A stretch of 34,938 bases of DNA. Origin: an uncultured Lachnospiraceae bacterium (GTDB lineage: Bacteria; Bacillota; Clostridia; Lachnospirales; Lachnospiraceae). The position numbers were made by a program, and so were the translations under genes. How positions within the stretch are numbered: position 1 is the first letter of the stretch; the number at the start of each line of letters is the position of its first letter. A model generated the notes under the pieces. The model saw only the letters and a list, made by a program, of their open reading frames with translations, did no database searches and was not told the origin of the DNA. Where the stretch lies: contig CANAPP010000031.1 of the NCBI GenBank assembly GCA_947363565.1, positions 1-34,938 of the forward strand, written 5' to 3'. Of this stretch, positions 9,537 to 15,871 are shown piece after piece.

Positions 9537-9932
9537 ATGTTAGATGAACGCAAGGTTAAGCTGATGACAAAGCTTGCGCTGTATGAACAGACACAGGGCA
9601 AAGAAGATTTTAAGATAAGTGAATATTATCGGAAGGATTATGCGGGCATGCATGTCTTCAGCTCATTTATATGGGTGACGATCGGCTATATGTGTGTGAC
9701 GGTACTGCTTGTGCTTGCCGGTTTTGACGCATTGATGGACAGTATGTCCAACAGCCTGATGCTGATGATGCTGATGATCTTTGTGGTGGGATACTTCGGC
9801 GTGGTCGTCATCTACGCGGTGATTTCCAGCCATATATTTAATCAAAAGCATAAGGAGGCGAGGATGAGGGTGAAAAAGTACAATCATGATCTGACGAGGC
9901 TTCTTAAGTGGTATGAAAGGGAGAAAAAGTAA
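9537..9932 (+). CDS. Small two-helix membrane protein of unknown function
   Basis: I do not recognise the family by name. The 131-aa protein has a charged N-terminal segment (1-38), two transmembrane helices (about 42-62 and 74-99, the second rich in Met), and a basic amphipathic tail (100-131) likely to be cytoplasmic. AGAGGTGG lies 4-5 bases upstream of the ATG. It is the first gene after the promoter at 9462-9491 and runs directly into the next membrane protein gene and cdaA, so it may belong to the c-di-AMP system or to envelope sensing. That role is inferred from position only. Confidence 0.8.
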   Translation: MLDERKVKLMTKLALYEQTQGKEDFKISEYYRKDYAGMHVFSSFIWVTIGYMCVTVLLVLAGFDALMDSMSNSLMLMMLMIFVVGYFGVVVIYAVISSHIFNQKHKEARMRVKKYNHDLTRLLKWYEREKK

Positions 9933-9933
9933 G

Positions 9934-10995
9934 ATGGACGGAATATTTGTAATGAAAGGAAAACTTCAGGAGATTTATGCCAGGCATTCGGTTGTTTTTG
10001 ACAAAGGGGTGCAGTTTATCCTGGCGCTTCTGGTGTTTTACCTGATCAATAATAATGTCGGCTTTATGAAGGCGGCAGCTTCGCCGGTGGTGACGCTGGC
10101 TTTGTCTGTGATCTGTACGTTTTTCCCGGCAGTGATGACGGTGATCGCGGCGACTGCGCTTATCCTGGCGCATATGTATGCGGTGTCGATAGCGGTTCTT
10201 GCGGTCACGGCGGTTGTGTTTCTGGTAATGTATATTTTTTATTTCCGGCTGACGCCGAAGATGGCGGTTGTGGTTCTGCTCATGCCGGCGGCTTTTGCGT
10301 TTAAAATCCCGTTTGCGGTGCCGTTAGCGTATGCGCTTGTATCGACGCCGGTGTGCATGGTGGCGGTTATGTGCGGGACGATCGTCTATTTTATGATGGA
10401 GTATGTAAAGAAGGCGGCGCCGGGGCTTTCGGGAAAAGGGCTTTCCGGGATCATGAGCCAGAGTTCGGAGTATTTAAAACAGGTATTCCAGAATAAGGAG
10501 ATGTGGATCATCATCGCAGCGTTCCTGATCGCGTTCCTGGTGGCTTATACGATCAGAAGGCAGTCGGTGAACCATGCCTGGAAGGTGGCCGCCGTGGCAG
10601 GAGCGGTGATCAATGCGGTGGTCAATATCGTGGGGGACATCGTCTTTGGTGTCCATACGTCCTACACATCCCTGGCGGCAGGAAGCGTGGCGGCAGTTGT
10701 CGTCGGGCTTGTGCTGGAGCTGATGTTTTTTGCAGTTGATTATACGAAAAGTGAGAACCTGCAGTATGAGGACGATGAATATTATTATTATGTTAAGGCA
10801 GTGCCGAAGCTGTCTGTTGCGAAGCCGGAAAAGACGGTGAAGAGGATCAGCGGCCGGCGTGAGACGGAGATTATGGATACGGAGTCCGTAAGGAACAGAA
10901 GGCGCGAAGGAGCAGCGCATCCGGACAGAGGAGGCGTGCGGCCAGCGGCAAGAGGCAGCTCGGAGCATGGCAGGGGGACATCAAAGCTTCATTAG
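9934..10995 (+). CDS. Polytopic membrane protein of unknown function upstream of cdaA
   Basis: This 353-aa protein has about eight or nine hydrophobic helices between residues 25 and 258. A cytoplasmic-looking tail follows, with an acidic-aromatic motif (EDDEYYYYVKAVPKLS, about 270-285) and then a basic, low-complexity end (HGRGTSKLH). A longer frame opens at 9913 inside the previous gene without a ribosome site. ATG 9934 has AAAGGGAG about 10 bases upstream and starts two bases after the preceding stop codon. I cannot assign a reaction. Its position immediately before cdaA, with a 38-base gap, suggests a membrane partner or an operon-mate of the cyclase. Confidence 0.82.
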   Translation: MDGIFVMKGKLQEIYARHSVVFDKGVQFILALLVFYLINNNVGFMKAAASPVVTLALSVICTFFPAVMTVIAATALILAHMYAVSIAVLAVTAVVFLVMYIFYFRLTPKMAVVVLLMPAAFAFKIPFAVPLAYALVSTPVCMVAVMCGTIVYFMMEYVKKAAPGLSGKGLSGIMSQSSEYLKQVFQNKEMWIIIAAFLIAFLVAYTIRRQSVNHAWKVAAVAGAVINAVVNIVGDIVFGVHTSYTSLAAGSVAAVVVGLVLELMFFAVDYTKSENLQYEDDEYYYYVKAVPKLSVAKPEKTVKRISGRRETEIMDTESVRNRRREGAAHPDRGGVRPAARGSSEHGRGTSKLH

Positions 10996-11033
10996 GTTTT
11001 ACATAGTTGATTTCATGAAAAGGAGGTGAGAGA

Positions 11034-11918
11034 ATGGAACAGAGGATTTCACAGATATTGGAAAAATATGTGTCAGGTGTTTATTTCCCTGAGATACATC
11101 TGACAGATGTTGTGGAAGTCCTGATCCTGACATTTCTGATCTATCAGGTGATCATATGGATTAAGAATACAAAGGCGTGGATGCTTCTGAAAGGGATATT
11201 AGTGCTCGCCGGTTTCATTCTGCTTGCTATGATTTTTCAGATGAATACGATTCTGTATGTAGCGAAGAATGCGGTTGCGGTCATGGCGACAGCGGCGGTG
11301 GTCGTCTTCCAGCCGGAGCTTAGGAGGGCGCTTGAAAAGCTGGGAGAGAAGCAGTTCTTTTCCTCAGTTGTTCCTTTTGAAGCATACCGGGAGCGTGAAA
11401 AGTTCAGCGAAGAGACGATGGAGGGCATCATTGATGCCTGTTTCAGCATGGGCCGTGTGAAGACGGGGGCACTGATCGTTGTGGAGCGGGCGATCCATCT
11501 GACTGAGTATGAGAGTACAGGAATCTATATGGACTGTCTCGTATCCATGCAGGTGCTGATCAATATTTTTGAGCACAATACTCCGCTGCATGACGGAGCC
11601 ATCATTATCCGGGGCGATAGGATCGTGTCCGCGACCTGCTATCTCCCGCTGTCGGATAATATGGGACTTAGCAAGGAGTTAGGAACCAGGCACAGGGCGG
11701 CAGTAGGGATGAGCGAGGTAAGCGATGCGCTGATCATCGTTGTATCCGAAGAGACGGGGGCAGTGTCTGCAGCCAGCGGCGGATTTTTGGACCGCGATAT
11801 TACAAGGGATGAGCTTAGGAGCCATCTGCAGGGTATCCGGAACAGGAAGACGGAGCCAAAGAAACTGACAGCATTTTGGAAAGGAAGGCTTAAACATGGA
11901 AAAAAGACTGATGAATAA
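11034..11918 (+). CDS. cdaA: Diadenylate cyclase CdaA (c-di-AMP synthase)
   Basis: CdaA condenses two ATP into cyclic di-AMP, the second messenger controlling potassium/osmolyte balance and wall integrity in Firmicutes. The 294-aa protein has three N-terminal membrane helices (about residues 22-90) and a DAC domain carrying both catalytic motifs, DGA (187-189, in HDGAIIIRGDRI) and RHR (219-221, in GTRHRAAVG). The length is typical. A very strong AAGGAGGTGA precedes the ATG. The gene overlaps cdaR by 23 bases, so the two are translationally linked as in other Firmicutes. The usual glmM neighbour is missing. Confidence 0.96.
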   Translation: MEQRISQILEKYVSGVYFPEIHLTDVVEVLILTFLIYQVIIWIKNTKAWMLLKGILVLAGFILLAMIFQMNTILYVAKNAVAVMATAAVVVFQPELRRALEKLGEKQFFSSVVPFEAYREREKFSEETMEGIIDACFSMGRVKTGALIVVERAIHLTEYESTGIYMDCLVSMQVLINIFEHNTPLHDGAIIIRGDRIVSATCYLPLSDNMGLSKELGTRHRAAVGMSEVSDALIIVVSEETGAVSAASGGFLDRDITRDELRSHLQGIRNRKTEPKKLTAFWKGRLKHGKKTDE

Positions 11919-13149
11919 TATTGGTCTTAAGATATTAGCCTTTTTTGTAGCTTTTATGCTGTGGATAATGGTGGTTAATATCGACGACCCGGTAACACAT
12001 AAGACATTTTCAGACATCCCGGTCTCGGTGATAAACGAGGAGGTCCTTGCAAAAGCTCAGCAGCCGCAGACCTACCAGATCGTGGATAATACGCAGGCCG
12101 TGGATGTGACGGTCACGGCCAAGAGAAAGACGCTCAATAAGATCAAAGAGAAGGATATCATCGCGGTGGCGGATATCAAGGAGCTTACGCTGGATACGCA
12201 GATCCCTATAGATATTACGATCAGCGGCTTTGAGGAACGGTATGACAACGCCCAGGCCAACCCGCGCAATCTCCAGATCAAGCTGGAGGATGAGGAGACG
12301 AAGCGCTTCCCGATTGTTCCGACGACTACGGGGACAGTGCGTGACGGATTTGTGCTGGGAGATATACAGGCAATGCCGGAGAAGGTATCTATCCGCGGGC
12401 CGAAGTCTGTCATTGCGGAGATCAGCAGGGTGGAGGCCTCTGTGAGCGTATCCGGGCTTTCTAAGGATGCTATCCTTGATTCAGAGCTTGTTTTGTATGA
12501 TTCGAATAATAATGTCATCGACCAGAACCTTCTTTCCAACAACCTGGGAACAGAAGGCGTGGGTGTCAGTGTGCAGATCCTGAACACGAAGAGTATCCCG
12601 CTGGAATTTGATACTTCCTGGATAGAGACGGCGAGAGGATATGAGTTTACAGGGATTACGTACGAGCCGCAGACGGTACAGATTTCCGGAGAGCGGGAGG
12701 ACATGGGCAGTATAACCTCTCTTCGTGTGCCGGCATCGGCGCTGGCAGTGACGGATGTCATGGAGAAGACAGAAAAAGTCATCGACGTGTCAGAGTATCT
12801 GCCGGACAATATCCGGCTGGCAGATGAAAACGCCGGCTCGGTGGTGGTGACGATCTCTGTGGAAAAGGACGGGACGAAATCTTACGACATCACCGTAGGC
12901 TCCATTATGATCAATAATCTGTCGGAAGAGCTTACGATGAGTTATGCGACAGCGGACGCGCTGGAGCTTCAGGTGCGCGGGCCGAAGGAGGCGCTTGACA
13001 GCCTTTCCCTTGAGCAGGCGATCAGCATTGACCTTAAGAATTACACGACGGACGGAACCTTTGACGTGCCTGTAGCCGTAAAGCTTCCGGAGGGATGCTT
13101 CCTGGAGAAAGAGGTAAAGGTGAGAGTTGTTTTGAGTATGAAAGAATAG
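11896..13149 (+). CDS. cdaR: CdaR, YbbR-domain regulator of CdaA
   Basis: This membrane-anchored extracytoplasmic protein is known in relatives to bind and modulate CdaA. The single N-terminal helix (about 8-27, ILAFFVAFMLWIMVVN) is followed by a beta-rich exterior of repeated YbbR modules filling residues 35-417. Recurrent motifs include VSIRGPKSVI and LQVRGPKEAL. AAGGAAGG lies 7 bases before the ATG, inside the 3' end of cdaA. The length (417 aa) fits the multi-YbbR form. The YbbR assignment rests on the anchor, the repeat signature and the neighbour. Confidence 0.93.
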   Translation: MEKRLMNNIGLKILAFFVAFMLWIMVVNIDDPVTHKTFSDIPVSVINEEVLAKAQQPQTYQIVDNTQAVDVTVTAKRKTLNKIKEKDIIAVADIKELTLDTQIPIDITISGFEERYDNAQANPRNLQIKLEDEETKRFPIVPTTTGTVRDGFVLGDIQAMPEKVSIRGPKSVIAEISRVEASVSVSGLSKDAILDSELVLYDSNNNVIDQNLLSNNLGTEGVGVSVQILNTKSIPLEFDTSWIETARGYEFTGITYEPQTVQISGEREDMGSITSLRVPASALAVTDVMEKTEKVIDVSEYLPDNIRLADENAGSVVVTISVEKDGTKSYDITVGSIMINNLSEELTMSYATADALELQVRGPKEALDSLSLEQAISIDLKNYTTDGTFDVPVAVKLPEGCFLEKEVKVRVVLSMKE

Positions 13150-13167
13150 GACAGAGAGAGGAAAGAT

Positions 13168-13431
13168 ATGGTCAGAAAAAAAGTGACGATTTATAATCCG
13201 ACCGGACTTCACCTGAGACCGGCAGGGATATTCTGCAATATAGCGAATCAATTTGTGAGTAAGGTATCCTTTGAATATGACGACATGACAGCGAATGCGA
13301 AGAGTGTCCTCAGCGTGCTGGGAGCATGTATTAAAAAGGGAGACCAGATCACTCTTGTCTGTGAGGGCGAGGATGAAGAAGGTGCCCTGAAAGCTATGGT
13401 AGAGGCGGTGGAGAGCGGACTCGGTGAATAG
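13168..13431 (+). CDS. HPr-family phosphocarrier protein
   Basis: HPr carries phosphate from EI to the EIIA parts of the sugar phosphotransferase system. In Firmicutes it is also a regulator when phosphorylated on Ser46 by HPr kinase. The 87-aa protein keeps the catalytic histidine at exactly position 15 (TGLHLRPAG) and the regulatory serine at exactly 46 (AKSVLSVLG). The residue after His15 is Leu, not the common Ala, so it may be a second, regulatory HPr rather than the main carrier. It follows cdaR by 18 bases with a weak GAGAGGAAAG site, and no EI, EII or HPr kinase gene is nearby. An HPr gene beside cdaAR is unexpected. Confidence 0.9.
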   Translation: MVRKKVTIYNPTGLHLRPAGIFCNIANQFVSKVSFEYDDMTANAKSVLSVLGACIKKGDQITLVCEGEDEEGALKAMVEAVESGLGE

Positions 13432-13456
13432 GGGAAAAGACAAGGAGATGGCTTGT

Positions 13457-13525
13457 GTGAAAACATGGGCCTTCTTTGCTATTCTGATAATGGGGAAGAC
13501 GGGAGTATACTATGGAGTATCGTGA
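13457..13525 (+). CDS. Possible 22-aa membrane micropeptide or leader peptide
   Basis: An open frame begins at GTG 13457, 9 bases after AAGGAG (13442-13447). It encodes MKTWAFFAILIMGKTGVYYGVS and stops at a TGA inside the start of the LCP gene, overlapping it by 14 bases. The peptide is strongly hydrophobic (FFAILIM). A longer version from ATG 13448 would lack proper ribosome spacing. It could be a real micropeptide or a coupling leader that brings ribosomes to the LCP start. It could also be chance. Confidence 0.35.
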   Translation: MKTWAFFAILIMGKTGVYYGVS

Positions 13526-14744
13526 CCAGTTAAAATATATCAAATCACATCAGTACGAAGAGAGAAGGCCGGAAAGGGGGAGGCGCAGAAAGAAAAAAAG
13601 GAGGCAGAAGGCCGGCAGGGGAAGAACGGGGGCGTTTGACAGCCTTTTGTGGCTTGTGCAGGCGGCAGCTACCGTATTTTTTCTTGCGTCTATGGCAATC
13701 CTGGGAATCTTGCCGGGAGCATACATGGCCGGGGCGGGCGTCCTGCTGATATTCCTGCTCCTGATTGTAAGGAGTATGCAGAAGCGTGCGGCAAAGAGCA
13801 GGAACCGGCGAAGCTCAGGAAAATTACTGTCGCTTGTCACCAGCGTGCTTTTGATCCTGGTGGGATTTTATGGATTTAAGGTGAATGATGCGTTGGATAA
13901 GATAGCGATCGGCGACGAGCGCGGCGGATATGGAACGGAGCATGCGCTGCCGGTGACAAGCCGGCCTTTTAACGTATATATCAGCGGCATAGACGTATAC
14001 GGAGATATCAACCAGGAGAGCCGTAGCGATGTGAACCTGATCGCGTCGGTCAATCCGGGAACCCACAAGATACTGCTGACGACAACGCCGCGGGACTATT
14101 ACGTGAGGATTCCGGGAGTGTCCGGGGAGGAGCGGGACAAGCTCACCCACGCCGGTAATTACGGCGTGGATACTTCCATGGCGACCCTTGAGGAGCTTTA
14201 CGGCACAGAGATACCGTTCTATATCCGGGTGAACTTTACATCCGTTGAGGAGATTGTAGATGTGATGGGCGGTATTGACGTGGAGTCTGAACTTTCATTT
14301 ACGACCAGCAAAGCTGCGGGCGAGATTGTGGAAGTGAAGGAGGGCATGAACCATTTCAACGGAAAGCAGGCGTTGGCTTTCGTCAGAGAGAGAAAGGCGT
14401 TGGCTGACGGGGACAACCAGCGGGGGAAGAACCAGCAGGCGCTTTTGTCCGCCCTGATCAAAAAGACAGTTTCGCCTATGATCATCTTTCATGCCAATGA
14501 GATGATCGGAAGCGTGGCAGGCAATGCGGACACGAACCTGTCGGAAGCGCAGATCAAGTCGCTGATCCGGATGCAGGTGAGCCAGATGAAGGGCTGGGAG
14601 ATTGAGTCCGTTGCTGCCGAAGGAGACGGAAGCGGGAAGCAGTATTGCTATTCTTACCAGGGCGGGCCGCTGTACGTGTCTGTGCCCGATGAAAGTTCCG
14701 TGGAGAAGATAAAGAAGAAGATGAAGCTTACACTTGGAGAATAG
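13512..14744 (+). CDS. LytR-CpsA-Psr (LCP) family cell wall glycopolymer ligase
   Basis: LCP enzymes move teichoic acids or capsule polymers from their lipid carrier onto peptidoglycan outside the membrane. The 410-aa protein starts with a very basic cytoplasmic segment (1-40), then three membrane helices (about 42-65, 66-88, 104-126) and an extracellular LCP domain (about 150-330). Conserved elements include SRSDVNLIASVNPGTHKILLTTTPRDYYV and a later FVRERKALADGDNQRGKNQQ block, which supply the Arg/Asp residues that bind pyrophosphate and metal. GGGAG lies 6 bases before the ATG. The glycopolymer operon 3.7 kb downstream is a natural supplier of its substrate, though that pairing is inference. 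Confidence 0.93.
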   Translation: MEYRDQLKYIKSHQYEERRPERGRRRKKKRRQKAGRGRTGAFDSLLWLVQAAATVFFLASMAILGILPGAYMAGAGVLLIFLLLIVRSMQKRAAKSRNRRSSGKLLSLVTSVLLILVGFYGFKVNDALDKIAIGDERGGYGTEHALPVTSRPFNVYISGIDVYGDINQESRSDVNLIASVNPGTHKILLTTTPRDYYVRIPGVSGEERDKLTHAGNYGVDTSMATLEELYGTEIPFYIRVNFTSVEEIVDVMGGIDVESELSFTTSKAAGEIVEVKEGMNHFNGKQALAFVRERKALADGDNQRGKNQQALLSALIKKTVSPMIIFHANEMIGSVAGNADTNLSEAQIKSLIRMQVSQMKGWEIESVAAEGDGSGKQYCYSYQGGPLYVSVPDESSVEKIKKKMKLTLGE

Positions 14745-14764
14745 ATGTTGGAAAAATAATCTTG

Positions 14765-14793
14765 TAGACAAAAAAATTAAGATAAAGTAGAAT
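14765..14793 (+). promoter_or_regulatory. Promoter of the nucleotidyltransferase-glucosaminidase pair
   Basis: TAGACA (14765-14770) and TAGAAT (14788-14793) are 17 bp apart. Each differs from consensus by one base. It lies in the only sizeable gap after the LCP gene. No terminator for the LCP gene is visible, so read-through is possible. Confidence 0.55.
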
Positions 14794-14806
14794 GATGTCA
14801 GACATC
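14794..14806. promoter_or_regulatory. Operator-like palindrome at the transcription start
   Basis: GATGTC-A-GACATC is a perfect 6-1-6 inverted repeat immediately downstream of the -10 box. It is a plausible site for a dimeric repressor. The regulator is unknown. Confidence 0.4.
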
Positions 14807-14830
14807 TGGTATGCCTTTCCGAACAAATAT

Positions 14831-14876
14831 CTGCCGCCGGGCAGGACATTTTACTTAAGGGGAGCCGGATACGGCT
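14831..14876 (+). promoter_or_regulatory. Leader with two short hairpins
   Basis: The leader contains CTGCC-GCCG-GGCAG (14831-14844) and AGCCG-GATA-CGGCT (14863-14876), two 5-bp stems with tetraloops. The second sits about 10 bases before the ribosome site of the nucleotidyltransferase gene. I do not recognise a known riboswitch here. Confidence 0.3.
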
Positions 14877-14899
14877 GACACAGGCGGAGGGATAAAGAG

Positions 14900-15841
14900 A
14901 TGAAAAATGCAGCATTAGTCATTATGGCAGCGGGAATCGGAAGCAGGTTCGGCGGAGGGATCAAGCAGTTAACGCCGGTAGGGCCAAACGGGGAGATCAT
15001 TATGGATTATTCTATCCATGATGCCCTGGAAGCCGGGTTCAATAAAGTAGTATTCGTGATCCGAAAGAGCCTTGAGAAGGAGTTTAAGGAGATCATCGGG
15101 AACCGTATCGAGAAGATCGTGGATGTATCCTATACTTATCAGGAGCTTGAGGATGTTCCGGAAGTTTTCAAGGGGAAGTGGCCGGACAGGGTGAAGCCCT
15201 GGGGGACCGGCCAGGCGATCCTTAGCTGCAAAGGGGTTGTAAAGGAGCCGTTTCTTGTGATCAATGCTGATGATTATTACGGAAAGGAAGCGTTCCGGGT
15301 AATCTATGATCATCTTTCAAAAGGACAGAGGATGGGGGCAGAGGATGTCGGTTCCAGTATTCTTCATATCTGTATGGCAGGGTTTGTGCTGAAGAACACG
15401 TTGAGCAGCAACGGCGCTGTGACCAGGGGAATCTGCAGCGTGGATGAGAATGGTATGCTTACGGATATTGAAGAAACCTATGATATTGTCAGAAGCGAAG
15501 GATGCGCAAAAGCCTGCCGGGGCGGCGAGAGCCTGGAGCTTTCCCTCGACTCCACGGTGTCGATGAATATGTGGGGGCTTCCGGCAGAGTTTCTTTCTGA
15601 GTTGGAAGACGGCTTTTATGAATTCCTTTCCGGGCTTGATGCGAAGGAGCTGAAAAAAGAATACCTCCTGCCGCAGATCATCGGCGGCATGGTCCAGAAT
15701 AAGAAGGCGAAGGTTAAGGTACTCCCTTCCCATGACAGATGGTTCGGGGTTACTTATAAAGAAGATAAGGAGGCGGTTGTAAAAGCAGTCAAAGACCTTG
15801 TGGACAGGGGGATCTATCCGGAAAAGCTGTTTGGCAGATAG
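14900..15841 (+). CDS. Sugar-phosphate-type nucleotidyltransferase
   Basis: The protein has the GT-A-like nucleotidyltransferase fold that makes NDP-sugars from NTP and sugar phosphates. The glycine-rich NTP-binding motif is LVIMAAGIGSRFGGGIKQL (6-24), and the metal-binding acidic motif VINADDYYG lies near 115-124. The 313-aa length and the GTGQAIL segment (about 97-103) fit the NTP_transferase family. The base and sugar specificity cannot be read from the sequence. GGAGGG precedes the ATG by about 8 bases. It is followed after 30 bases by an exported wall hydrolase gene and is probably co-transcribed with it. It may feed a sugar nucleotide to the glycopolymer operon downstream. Confidence 0.85.
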   Translation: MKNAALVIMAAGIGSRFGGGIKQLTPVGPNGEIIMDYSIHDALEAGFNKVVFVIRKSLEKEFKEIIGNRIEKIVDVSYTYQELEDVPEVFKGKWPDRVKPWGTGQAILSCKGVVKEPFLVINADDYYGKEAFRVIYDHLSKGQRMGAEDVGSSILHICMAGFVLKNTLSSNGAVTRGICSVDENGMLTDIEETYDIVRSEGCAKACRGGESLELSLDSTVSMNMWGLPAEFLSELEDGFYEFLSGLDAKELKKEYLLPQIIGGMVQNKKAKVKVLPSHDRWFGVTYKEDKEAVVKAVKDLVDRGIYPEKLFGR

Positions 15842-15871
15842 AAAAAACAGTACGATCAGGGGAGATGAATC

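Noticed and set aside
14807-14899. A c-di-AMP (ydaO-type) or other known riboswitch in the nucleotidyltransferase leader.
   Set aside because: The leader is short and only two small hairpins are visible. I could not find conserved riboswitch core sequences.
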